From assembly GCA_022925895.1 (NCBI GenBank), contig JAKSYS010000595.1, positions 1 through 39,695 of the forward strand: 39,695 nt of DNA, read 5' to 3'. The position numbers and the translations under genes were made by a program. Under the pieces are notes generated by a model that saw only the letters and a list, made by a program, of their open reading frames with translations, made no database searches and was not told the DNA's origin. Numbering within the stretch: position 1 is the first letter of the stretch; every line of letters starts with the position of its first letter. This document shows positions 28,481 through 37,575 of this stretch, piece by piece. This DNA is from Fragilaria crotonensis (Eukaryota > Bacillariophyta > Fragilariophyceae > Fragilariales > Fragilariaceae).

Positions 28481-29891
28481 ATGTCAGACCAAGCCCAGCA
28501 TTATGAAACTACCGGTAATCGTAGTCACTGTCCTCCAGTGGATCTTACTTGGATGCTCGCCCTGGAGAACAAGCGCAAAGCCATGCGACGGGGGTCCTTC
28601 ATTTCGACAGATGATGTGCCGAAGAGATCCGTGGTCGAAGACAATAGGATTGTAGACTTTTTGCGATCTCAAGGCTTTACAACCGGTATGTTCACCCTTG
28701 TCGTTTAGCTATCAGTGATCAGCAAAGATCAATAAGGTTTTGCGACAACGTACGGCCCTATCACCCACTAACTCAAGCATTTTTTCTCGTTTCATGGCAC
28801 CCATCACTATCACAGGCCTAGCTCGAACGCTCATCAAAAATACGGACGACTTTCCTGCTCGAATTTGGCTGGTTGACAATTCAGCGTCAATGAATTCGGC
28901 TGATGGCCATCGCGTCGTACAGAACGCGGACCACAAGGTGTCCAATATCTGTTGCACGCGTTGGGAGGAAGTTACCGCCACCTTGATGTGGCATGCCAGT
29001 TTTAGCATCAAAATGGAAGCCCCAACAGCAGTGCGACTGATTCAGGCACCCTCGATGGGATTCCCCCAACAAGTGGGAATCGCATCTGCTGTTAATGTAG
29101 AGGAGTCCGCGGATTTGTCACGGCTAGCACAAATGTTGCACCAGCAACCAGCAGGGGGCGGAGGTGGTCCGTTGCCCCATTTGTTGGAGATTGTTCATAC
29201 CTGTCTAAAATCGTCGACCAGACTGTTGGGCCGCCACAAATCGTTGGCTATACTTTACGTGACGGATCGCTTGCCTGTTGATGAGGATGGTCGAGAGGGT
29301 GAACATGCGACGACACGCTTTCTGGAAACCCTGAATCTTCTGCAGGGCTCGTCGGTCTTTGTTGTGATTCGCTTATCGACAGACGACCAGCGTGTGGTTG
29401 ATTTTTACAATGATTTGGACCGCCGAATGGATGCCGTGACCAAGCAACCCAAACTGTACGGCGAGGATTGCATCTCTGGCCACAACCTTCACTTGGACGT
29501 GCTGGATGACTTTGTCTCGGAAGCTGCTGCCGTTCATGAACACAATCCGTGGCTCAACTACGCCTATCCCCTGCACTTGTGCCGTGAGTCGGCCGTCCAA
29601 TTTCCAGTCTTTGACGCACTCAACGACCGGCCCCTCCAAATGGACGAGTTGGTTGAATTCTTAACACTTTTATTTGATCGGAATCAATACGCTTGGGCTC
29701 TTCAGCCATTGCCAAACCCACAAACACAATATGCTGACTTTCGTGCCGAAGTACTGGATATGAACCGAAAGGCAGGAAGTGTGTACGATCCCATCAAGCG
29801 AAGGAGTGCAATGTGGATTGACATCCACCAGTTGGATCGTATTTATGGAGGTCAAGTCACGTCGGCATGTACATCGTGTGTCATCATCTAG
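28481..29891 (+). CDS. von Willebrand factor A-like protein with CaaX tail, two exons
   Basis: Exon 1 is 28481-28685 and exon 2 is 28816-29891; the total of 1281 nt gives 426 residues. A vWA/Rossmann-like fold is suggested by WLVDNSASM near residue 88, the DxSxS metal site (MIDAS) in its usual place after a hydrophobic strand. Later strands follow, such as SLAILYVTDRLP and SSVFVVIRLSTDD. A Gly run (about 183-187) marks a loop. The last residues, CTSCVII, are a CaaX box (Cys-Val-Ile-Ile) with an extra Cys that could be palmitoylated, so membrane attachment is likely. No signal peptide. Ligand and partner are unknown. Confidence 0.8.
28686..28815 (+). other. Intron (130 nt)
   Basis: Donor GTATGT at 28686; branch-like CACTAAC about 35 nt before the acceptor; acceptor ATCACTATCACAG ending at 28815. 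Phase 1 join reads SQGFTTG-LARTLIKN. Both flanking frames fit. Confidence 0.82.
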
Positions 29892-30505
29892 AGATAAAAT
29901 CTATGTAGCAGAAGCGCTATAACTGCTACTAACGAGATTTCGACATTGGTCGTGCGTGCTAGGGACGCTGTCCAGACGCAGTCAATGCAGAGGATAAATT
30001 TATAAAACAACATTTTTCATAAGGTTGGTACGGTTTCGTGCAGCATAGATTTCACAGGATGTGTCTGGTTCCATGTCACTTGGTCTTCCACTATACTTGC
30101 CACTGTGACCGATGACCATTCGTTCCTAGTCTCAGCGTTGGGTAATGCCCCACAGAGTTAGGGATCTCGGTCCCATTCTTGTATAGGTGTTGCGGGTACC
30201 ATCATCCACCAAAAGCTTGTCCATCAGTCTGATCACGGAGTGAGATGTCTTGTCATACAATATCCCCAATCAGCATCTTCCTGACCAATGAGCAGCCCTG
30301 CATTTTGGAATCCCATTTTCGAGAAAAATATCAAGCACGGATAACAGCGAACTTACTATGGTTGCAACAACGTACCACGAAAAAGTCAACAACGAAAAAG
30401 ATCAAGTTTCTATTGCACCCCACCCACGCTCCAATCGATTCGCTTTCGCCGGAACGGAGGATTGTCGCGTCCTTGTTGTTCCATTTTGCGTCTCGCGCGC
30501 GCACT
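29892..30505. other. Intergenic between convergent genes
   Basis: 3' regions of the vWA gene (+) and the next gene (-). A 30-codon minus-strand frame near 30132-30224 is too short to call. Nothing else is seen. Confidence 0.6.
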
Positions 30506-31528
30506 CTAGACATCATAATTCGAGCGTTTCTTTGTCAGAACGGCGGGGATATCTTCAACGACAGGTACCCAACAGGCTGTGGGTTCTGGGATGGACATGC
30601 GATGCTGCTTGGCGGCCTCGGCTCGTTTCTCAAGTGCTACATTGAACGCCGCCTTGAACATTACAGCTTCTTCATTTGTTGGAGTTGTTGCGTCCGCAGA
30701 AGGTGTGCGCAAGGTAACGGAAGGAGTCATGCGGTCGGCAGGGAAATCGTCGTGGAGAATGGAATTCATCAGGAAATTTTCGTCTTTTCCAGCAGCCTGG
30801 CAAGCGGCAATGACAACGCTGTTGGCCAACAACACCTTGGCAAAGGTTTTTTCTTCCTCAACATCCTCGCTCGACAATTGATTCTCATCGTTGTCACAGG
30901 CGGTTTCTGGCAATGTGAAGAATTTTTCTGCATTTTGCGCCAACACTTCGTGCAATGCAAGGAGCGTCGCATAAAAGATGCGATCATGTTCCATGGATGA
31001 CACGCGTGATTTGGGTGCCAGAGCTTGTTGCTGTGCCAAGATATAGGGCAAAAATACCTGCCGACCAAAGTGTTCAACAACCACAGCTGCTTGCAAGTGA
31101 GAAGAAGGTGATACTTCGGGGACAATGCGTAACTGCTGGGCTACCAAACGGGATGCCTGGAGCACTTGCATCGTGGCAACGCAAACAACACGTGATCTTC
31201 GGACGCGTCTAATATTTCCCTTTGCTGATGCTGTTGTTGTTGTTACGGTTGATGGTAGTGTCTTATCCATTGGTTGTTCTTCAGAAGAGGATTCCGATGA
31301 TGTGCTTGACAAGGAAGCCGTCGATAAAATTCGTCTCTTTTGATATGGTGGAACTCGTGAAAGATGAACCGCTGACGGGCGCCGCATCTCTTTCTTTTTG
31401 TGATACGTTGAGGATGGGAATGTTGCAGCTGGTGTTTGTAGAGCTGCTGCATCTTTGTTTCTGCGCTCATCTTGTTGCACTGGTGGATCATCACTATTGA
31501 CGGACTCCGAATGCTGCGACGACGACAT
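30506..31528 (-). CDS. Hypothetical nuclear-type protein, Ser-rich N-terminus
   Basis: A 340-residue protein; I start it at the ATG at 31528 (MSSSQHSESVN), because the open frame upstream is GTAC repeat DNA. The first 120 residues are disordered: Ser-rich with basic patches (YHKKKEMRRPS, PPYQKRRIL), including possible nuclear signals. Residues about 125-265 are helical and better ordered (VVCVATMQVLQASRLVAQQLRIV, ...FYATLLALHEVLAQNAEKFF). An acidic stretch (NQLSSEDVEEEKTF) follows. I recognise no domain. An antisense frame of 251 codons exists, but its composition is unlike a protein. Confidence 0.6.
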   Translation of the reverse strand: MSSSQHSESVNSDDPPVQQDERRNKDAAALQTPAATFPSSTYHKKKEMRRPSAVHLSRVPPYQKRRILSTASLSSTSSESSSEEQPMDKTLPSTVTTTTASAKGNIRRVRRSRVVCVATMQVLQASRLVAQQLRIVPEVSPSSHLQAAVVVEHFGRQVFLPYILAQQQALAPKSRVSSMEHDRIFYATLLALHEVLAQNAEKFFTLPETACDNDENQLSSEDVEEEKTFAKVLLANSVVIAACQAAGKDENFLMNSILHDDFPADRMTPSVTLRTPSADATTPTNEEAVMFKAAFNVALEKRAEAAKQHRMSIPEPTACWVPVVEDIPAVLTKKRSNYDV

Positions 31529-32012
31529 GGTTTGCGCGAATGAGACTTGTATGACGATCGGAAGGTTTTGCCTTGACGAAGTTAAATGGCAGCGTAGATA
31601 CATGTATACTGCCAGGTGCCAGTTTGCCGTTGGTTGCCCGTGAACCGTACGTGGTACCTGGTACATGTACATCGTACATACAAAACTTCGAGTATTCAAA
31701 TCGCACACCGCAACAAGTATGAAACTGGTACAAGTACCTGGTATCTATCTGGTATCATACCGTACCTGGTACTTCCTGGTACTTATGTTACACAATTCTA
31801 CTTCATTCTGGAGTCCCCTGTCCACTTTGTAATTCAGGCGTACTATACAGTAGCTAGTAGTAGCTTAGTGTAGAGATCATAAACTCGACACACGGACAAA
31901 AATGGAACACATCGGATTTGCAATGATCATCGTTTGAACGTGTTCCGAGGGTTGGTTGGTTGGTTGGTTGGTTGGTTGGTTCGTCGGTTCGTTATAGGAT
32001 AGCCTAACGATC
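31529..32012. other. Divergent promoter region, GTAC-rich
   Basis: Between the 30506-31528 gene (-) and the glycosyltransferase (+). Dense GTAC palindromes run from 31640 to 31790 (GGTACCTGGTACATGTAC near 31652). A GGTT microsatellite sits near the right end. Confidence 0.65.
31950..31981 (+). repeat. (GGTT)8 microsatellite
   Basis: Eight perfect GGTT units, 31 bp before the start codon of the next gene, so probably in its 5' leader or core promoter. Confidence 0.95.
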
Positions 32013-33413
32013 ATGACGCCCATCAAAAGCAGGGTTGGACTCTTTCAGGGGACGCACTTGGGGCGTGGCTCGTGGACAATTATTGTTGGTTTGTTGGTGG
32101 TGAGCATCCTTTGGCATTTGGGTCTCGTTGTCGACAACCTGCACGGCAACATGGCATCCTTCGAACTCGGGGGAAACCAGAACTTTCCAAATGAAGTGAC
32201 AATGACGAATCAAACACGCACGATTCCACGAGCTGATCCATTGTTGTCGGGCTTTCAACAGAAGTACTCGATGGGCGAGGAAGATCTTGGAGTCGATATG
32301 CTAGATCCCGACGATTCAACACGCCCTACTGTTCAGCATCCATCGAATCACTTGGATCGGAATCAAAGCAAAGCCGCGACGTACAAAATGCGAGAAGATG
32401 TCGGGGTGTCCAGCTTTGTGGATGTGTGCACAGAGCTCCTTCGTCGAGCCAACGGAACGCTGGAGGGGGCAGAGCCTTGGCGGGCTTCTGGAGGTTTGTC
32501 CTGGACACGCAGTCCCTGTGGCCATCAAGGATTGCACATGCTCGGGAATCATTTGTCGCAATGGTATATAGCTAGAGCGATTGCATCCGATGCCGGGATT
32601 TCGATTCAATCGCAGTGCCAATCTCCTGTTACGGATTTGATCCCACAATTTTGGGAACCGATCGATACCATCCTCGACGACCGCGCATTTTTTTCTTGGA
32701 AAGTCGCGTGTCAAAATGATCACATTTCCTATCCACACGGTACCTTTGAACAAGGCAACGGTCTGAATCACATGGTGACCGCGATTCGCCTGGACTTGCG
32801 AGGCATGACGGAAGACATTCTAACGGCAACACCTTGGTTAGCAAACGATCTTGATCATGCCACTATTCACATACGGACTGGTGATGTGGGCCGAAAGCAG
32901 GGTTTCAATGGAAAACGCTACGGAATGGTACCGTTTCATGTTTATAAGAAACTACTTCCCAGCTCAGCCAAGACTATTGGCATTGTCACTGCACCTTTCC
33001 GACAAGACAGAGGAAGTGTTGGTTTCGGCGACGCCGAGTTGAACGAAGCAGTCGTTACTGCGGCAAGGGATTACATCCAAAGAGAATTTCCTCAAGCCAA
33101 GGTTTCGATTCGCAACGACGACGTCAATGAAACCATGGCCATGACCTATGCTCGTATGGTGGCATCAAACTGGAGTTTCTGTGGGTCGTCCACGTTTTGT
33201 CTCTTTCCTGCTCTTGCAACCGCGGGCGAATCGTACATTCTCCAATCACAACTGTACGGTCGTAGACGTGGGCGCCGTTCATGGATCAACAAGGTGGTGG
33301 ACGCTTTCCCCAATGTGCACTATGTCAATGAACCGTTTCTTCGCTCGATTGATTTTTGGAAATGGAATGTAAGTGAAATAGTCAAGCGACTGGAGGGAAA
33401 TGAAGATCCATGA
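32013..33413 (+). CDS. Golgi type II glycosyltransferase, fucosyltransferase-like
   Basis: A 466-residue protein from the ATG at 32013. A short tail, then one hydrophobic anchor at about residues 20-40 (WTIIVGLLVVSILWHLGLVV), then a stem and a luminal domain. Near residue 284, ATIHIRTGDVGR matches the H-x-R-x-G-D type motif by which GT11/GT23/O-fucosyltransferases bind GDP-fucose. Near 388, WSFCGSSTFCLFPALAT matches the later donor-site motif of the same superfamily. Several N-glycosylation sites (NQT, NAT-like, NWS) and Cys pairs fit the Golgi. Exact linkage and acceptor are unknown. A GTAAGT at 33369 inside codons near the 3' end may be an alternative donor. Confidence 0.72.
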   Translation: MTPIKSRVGLFQGTHLGRGSWTIIVGLLVVSILWHLGLVVDNLHGNMASFELGGNQNFPNEVTMTNQTRTIPRADPLLSGFQQKYSMGEEDLGVDMLDPDDSTRPTVQHPSNHLDRNQSKAATYKMREDVGVSSFVDVCTELLRRANGTLEGAEPWRASGGLSWTRSPCGHQGLHMLGNHLSQWYIARAIASDAGISIQSQCQSPVTDLIPQFWEPIDTILDDRAFFSWKVACQNDHISYPHGTFEQGNGLNHMVTAIRLDLRGMTEDILTATPWLANDLDHATIHIRTGDVGRKQGFNGKRYGMVPFHVYKKLLPSSAKTIGIVTAPFRQDRGSVGFGDAELNEAVVTAARDYIQREFPQAKVSIRNDDVNETMAMTYARMVASNWSFCGSSTFCLFPALATAGESYILQSQLYGRRRGRRSWINKVVDAFPNVHYVNEPFLRSIDFWKWNVSEIVKRLEGNEDP

Positions 33414-34087
33414 GACGTTACCACCACGAATGATTCATGCGACGAAGTATCGTTGTCATCGGTGGGCAGGTCGCACGTCTTACCTGGTATCACGATTCCT
33501 CGTTCAACATATCACGCGACACGTGAGCCTGGACCTGGCTTGCCAATGTGCACCGAAGCCTCGAATTCATGAAGCTGTAGAGCGACGCATACGCTACATC
33601 AGCACATGACGAATAAGCGAATAGAAGGAGAATGCAGGCTATAATTCGACTCATTCGGAATCTGGTTGTCACGAGTGGAAGACGATACATGTTAAGTCGT
33701 GCTTCGCGACGCAAACTCGAGCAAATGCACATTGCGAAGAGTGAGATCCATGTCATTATTTTCCAATGGCATTACGATACCTATTCCGTATCTTATGATT
33801 GACTTCTCAACAAGAGTCTACACAGAGGAAGGTATTAGACAAATACAGGATGATGCATTTCCACCCTTGAGCCACACTTCTTTTTGGCTTTGTCTGGACA
33901 GCGCGCACGCGAGTATTTCTTCTATATCAACAAGCAGCGACGGATACTTTGCAAGCAGCTTCAAGGGAGCTGGAGGAGAAATATATGGCGTCGACTTTAC
34001 TTTACTTTTCCCTCCACTGATGCCGATGGCATCAAGACGTTTACTCTCCACTTATTGACTTGCACGATCGTCGACGTGAAGACTTAG
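33400..34087 (+). CDS. Tentative three-exon gene of unknown function
   Basis: Three open segments line up through consensus splice sites. Exon 1: 33400-33522 (or from the ATG at 33430), donor GTGAGC. Intron 33523-33637 (115 nt), acceptor GAGAATGCAG. Exon 2: 33638-33787, reading AIIRLIRNLVVTSGRRY, donor GTATCT. Intron 33788-33871 (84 nt), acceptor CCACCCTTGAG. Exon 3: 33872-34087, reading PHFFLALSGQRAREYFFYIN. All joins are phase 0. The product is basic, about 160 residues, of no known family. A shorter two-exon form could start at the ATG at 33632. It overlaps the last 14 bp of the glycosyltransferase gene. Confidence 0.3.
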
Positions 34088-34237
34088 AGGAGTCTAAGTA
34101 GTGTGCCTTTGACACCTCTGTTGTGTCTGGTTCGATGGCAATGGGTGTTCTACTGCTTTATTTAGCTCCTTGGAGGCAAGTCTTTTGTATCGCGTTCCTA
34201 TGAGACACAATGATTAGTTTGGTGTGCCTAGCATGGC

Positions 34238-34299
34238 AGTATGCGATTCTTGTTACATTCAAGATGAGCACCTTCGGTGCTTAGTTATGGCCGCATACT
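34238..34299. other. Possible structured RNA or hairpin
   Basis: AGTATGCG at 34238-34245 pairs perfectly with CGCATACT at 34292-34299. Inside, AGCACCTTCGGTGCT (34267-34281) forms a six-pair hairpin. I do not recognise any tRNA, snRNA or snoRNA motif. The strand is unknown. Confidence 0.3.
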
Positions 34300-34422
34300 A
34301 GCAGAGAATCTACGATGCATAGTTGCGGCAGTAATGAAGAATGAAGTCCTTTCGCTCGCCTATATCTGCACGGTATTCTAACGGGACGGTCGACGGTCGA
34401 CGGTACGTGAGGACTTCAACCA

Positions 34423-34443
34423 CCTAAACCCTAAACCCTAAAC
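34423..34443 (+). repeat. Short telomere-like repeat (CCCTAAA)
   Basis: Nearly three CCCTAAA units (plant-type telomere repeat on this strand). Too short to be a telomere; an interstitial trace. Confidence 0.6.
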
Positions 34444-34739
34444 TACCGGTACGTCTACGCTCTACTAGAGTACACAAGAGAAGGCAAGACTGCAGCTCCC
34501 AGGTTTCATGGCGATGTCGTTCGTTGCCTGCCCGTTGTCAGTTTGACGAGGTGGAAGTGGAACACAGAAATCGATGATCTTCATAAAAATAGAATCCACG
34601 ACACATGACATCACGCATCACTCACACCTCACACCTAATCAAATCGCTGCATTCTTTCTTCTATTCCAGCACACTACTGTACCTGTAGTGGCAAGAACTG
34701 GTTGTTCCTGCATTGGGAGCAAAGGGCGCCGAAAAAGGA

Positions 34740-37403
34740 ATGCGACTGGGATTGCTTGGACGCCAAGCCATAGTTTTTCGGGACAAGGTATTTGTCGGTG
34801 CAGGAGGCGTTGCAAGCGTGATGGTCTCCACCCTTTTCCTCCTTTGGTTCTTCGCGAATCTCTCCCATGGATTCGTTTTCAATCGGTTGGAATCAAAATC
34901 TAGAACAATTTTTCGGCCGCGTCATAGTCGTGGCGTCGGCAGCAGCTATGGATTCCTATCCAGTTATCCACTCGTCACACAAACACAACTGCGGCGAAAG
35001 TCCGGATTTTCCTTCATGTCCCTTACGAGCGACGACGACAACAACCGCAATGACGAGACTGGATCTCCTACATCAGCATCGGATGGAAACTTTGCTGCAG
35101 AAACAAATAGCTCCAACAATATCGAACAACTCCCTCTGACGCTCCTCTGGGCACAGTTGGACATTAGGAACATTGCGTACGATCCGTCGGCTACGCGATC
35201 AGAACTGGAAGCATTGCTAGCCCAATCCAGTCAGGAACGGTCGTCAGGAGAAGCTGAAGCAGAACTGTCGTTACAAGCACTATTGGCAAAACTGGACGTG
35301 AAGAATATTCGCTATCCCCCGAGCGCTTCTCGTCGGGAGCTGGAGCAATTACTATTGCGGAGCAGGGAGCACAGCTCTTCCCAAAGGGTCAACCAGCCTC
35401 GGCCGCAATCAAACAATAAGAAGGTTTCGCAAACCTACTTCAGAGAGCAAGAACTTTCCCTAAAGCAAATTCTGTCCGAATTGGATGCGAGGGGTGTTCG
35501 GTACTCTCCTGGTGCGTCACGAAATGAGCTGGAGTCCATCTTGAAGAACACAAGCCACGCAACGCCGGCTCGCGGGCGAGAGAAGATGGACAACGATAGC
35601 TCCTCAGTTCGGGACAAGATCCCGCTGCGGAATATCCTGGCTGAATTGGACGCCAGAAATGTTCGCTATGCTCCCGGCGCATCGCGACACGAATTGGAGA
35701 GACTGTTGCAACAAAATTCGAAGGATGAGAGCTTGTCGGCTCGGGACAAGATCCCGCTGCGGAATATCCTGGCCGAATTAGACGCCAGAAGTGTTCGCTA
35801 TGCTCCTGGCGCATCGCGACAAGAATTGGAGAGACTGTTACGACAGAATTCGAGAGATGCCACTTCTAACGAGAGGCGAGTCGTGTCCGACTCCCCCTCA
35901 CAGTTCGACGATGATACTCTCGTGGATGATCCGTTCCTAGAAGATGATGGATTGGATCCATCGACCACAACACCACCTGGAAAAGGGAGAGTCCTTTCTC
36001 TTCAAACTATCCTGAACGAACTGGACCGTCGAAAGATTCGATACACACCCAGCGCTTCTAGGGAAGAGTTGGAGAATCTTCTGCGTGAATCGAACCATCA
36101 TATCCGACGTCGGCGTCTTCGCCGTCAACAACAACAAGAACGAAGGCAAGCAACGTCATCCCTGAAGGATCGGCTTGTGAAGCAAGCCTTGCCCTTGCCA
36201 GCCCGTCGCACCATCGAGTCTCTCCGACCGGGTTTGTCCAAGGTTGCCAGCAAGGCGATGCGACAAGCGAAGTATTGGAAACGAAGTTTGGCCGACTATT
36301 TGGCCGTAGATGAGGAAGGAGTTCGAGAAGCGGAGTGGTTTTACGAGTCCAAGGCTGAGCCCATTGACGTGAAGGCAGTCCCGATGCGACAAGCACCCAA
36401 AGCAGAGAAATCAAAGTCCCGATCGAATGCGAGGCGCTACAAGTCATCGCCACAAAGGAATGTAGTTCAGAATCTGAAGAAAACTATCATAACTCCGCCC
36501 GGGCGAACGAAAAACCTGATATCAACGCCTTACTTATTGCCACCAGCGAAAACAGAATCTCTTAGAGAACCTGTAAAGAGTGCAGCTGAAAGTGCGAAGG
36601 ATCACGGAGTACGAAGCAACAACCGCCGTAGACGAGTCTATAACCCATACGGAACTGCAAGGGAAGTTGATACACGGGACGTTTTTGATCGATTCGGGGA
36701 TGCAGTGGCAGATGCCGCTGAAACAGTCATCTGGGGTCCCCTTGAAGAAAATAACGATGCCAAGGATGATAACACTGAACCACGTCGGCGCAGCACACAG
36801 CGTGCCAGCAAGGCTCGCTACTGGAAGGATCGATTGGAAGAACAAGTGGACCACTTTTTGGGAATTCATGACAATGAATCCGAATACAACAACTGGGAGA
36901 AGGAGGTGGGAGCGGAACGAAAACACTTTGATACGCCGAAGAAATCAGTGAGCAGCGACACCCCACAGCAGCGCAAGAAATCAAAAAAGGTTCCCATTTG
37001 GGAAGAGGAGGGAAGTCTCGTTTCGCTTTTGTTCGGTCGTCGACCGAGCGGTGGGCAGCTGAAACTGGAAAGGTTCTTTGAGCAGGAACTCGGCACTACC
37101 GTGTTGACCAACATGATTAGTTCTGTTGTCAAAGGGGGACTTCTGGTAGCCAGCTATCTCTGTCGATGGGCAAGTGTCAAAGGGGCAATTCCACAACCCG
37201 TGGTTGTGATGGCTGTGGCATCCATGTTGGCGTCCGCTCGACCTGGACAGCGCATCAAGATGATTGTCTTCACCCTGTTGGTTTTGCGTACCCTTGGAGA
37301 ACTAATTCATGGATACGTCCAAGGAGATCAGGACTGGGAAGACAGCAATGCTTATGAGTTTGCAAAGGAGGGGCCTTCCACAGGGGATAACTCTGATGAA
37401 TAG
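34740..37403 (+). CDS. Signal-bearing protein with six SAP-like repeats
   Basis: 887 residues from the ATG at 34740 (the TTG upstream is not used). Residues about 20-48 are a signal peptide or anchor ending LSHG, followed by FVFN, a possible plastid site. Six repeats of about 32 residues start near 130, 176, 239, 294, 338 and 419. The consensus is LxxILxELDxRxVRYxPxASRxELExLL, like the helix-linker-helix SAP fold (nucleic-acid binding in known proteins). A basic, disordered middle follows. Two copies of an A-[KR]-Y-W-K-x-x-L unit occur near 509 and 695. The last 120 residues hold two or three hydrophobic segments (VASYLCRWASVKGAIPQPVV, IVFTLLVLRTLG). A membrane protein tethering nucleic acid in the plastid is an attractive but unproven reading. 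Confidence 0.8.
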   Translation: MRLGLLGRQAIVFRDKVFVGAGGVASVMVSTLFLLWFFANLSHGFVFNRLESKSRTIFRPRHSRGVGSSYGFLSSYPLVTQTQLRRKSGFSFMSLTSDDDNNRNDETGSPTSASDGNFAAETNSSNNIEQLPLTLLWAQLDIRNIAYDPSATRSELEALLAQSSQERSSGEAEAELSLQALLAKLDVKNIRYPPSASRRELEQLLLRSREHSSSQRVNQPRPQSNNKKVSQTYFREQELSLKQILSELDARGVRYSPGASRNELESILKNTSHATPARGREKMDNDSSSVRDKIPLRNILAELDARNVRYAPGASRHELERLLQQNSKDESLSARDKIPLRNILAELDARSVRYAPGASRQELERLLRQNSRDATSNERRVVSDSPSQFDDDTLVDDPFLEDDGLDPSTTTPPGKGRVLSLQTILNELDRRKIRYTPSASREELENLLRESNHHIRRRRLRRQQQQERRQATSSLKDRLVKQALPLPARRTIESLRPGLSKVASKAMRQAKYWKRSLADYLAVDEEGVREAEWFYESKAEPIDVKAVPMRQAPKAEKSKSRSNARRYKSSPQRNVVQNLKKTIITPPGRTKNLISTPYLLPPAKTESLREPVKSAAESAKDHGVRSNNRRRRVYNPYGTAREVDTRDVFDRFGDAVADAAETVIWGPLEENNDAKDDNTEPRRRSTQRASKARYWKDRLEEQVDHFLGIHDNESEYNNWEKEVGAERKHFDTPKKSVSSDTPQQRKKSKKVPIWEEEGSLVSLLFGRRPSGGQLKLERFFEQELGTTVLTNMISSVVKGGLLVASYLCRWASVKGAIPQPVVVMAVASMLASARPGQRIKMIVFTLLVLRTLGELIHGYVQGDQDWEDSNAYEFAKEGPSTGDNSDE
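35605..35868 (+). repeat. Near-identical tandem repeat inside the SAP-like gene (132-bp unit, two copies)
   Basis: Repeats 4 and 5 of the protein differ at only a few bases over about 110 bp, both starting with CGGGACAAGATCCCGCTGCG. The shift is 132 bp, or 44 codons, so the frame is kept. The other four repeats have diverged far more, so this pair is a recent duplication or has been converted. Confidence 0.9.
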
Positions 37404-37575
37404 AACCATGCTTAATTTCCTGCGCAGAAGTGTCCCCATGTTCTTAAGACTGTGAACATGTCGAACAGGAAGTATTCTGTGCGTCTCGCAAATCGAATGG
37501 ATAGAGCGATACCCTATGGCACGTGAGGGATTTTATTACATTTTACGTTCAGCACAACAAAGGTCACTCATGACA

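Larger units (their letters stand above)
34088..34739. other. Intergenic with a structured segment and telomere-like units
   Basis: Contains an RNA-like hairpin at 34238-34299, a GGTCGAC direct repeat at 34387-34402 and CCCTAAA units at 34423-34443. No protein gene is seen. Confidence 0.6.

Noticed and set aside
30132..30224. Short minus-strand frame (MDKLLVDDGTRNTYTR...)
   Set aside because: Thirty codons, looks protein-like, but no acceptor or upstream exon could be placed.
30245..31000. 251-codon plus-strand ORF
   Set aside because: Lies antisense to the 30506-31528 gene; composition is unlike a protein and no start context or domain is seen.
34125..34145. GGTTCGA resembling a tRNA T-loop
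   Set aside because: No cloverleaf arms can be formed around it; no tRNA gene was found in the window.
35440..35814. Repetitive minus-strand ORF of 124 codons
   Set aside because: Only the antisense image of the SAP-like repeats.
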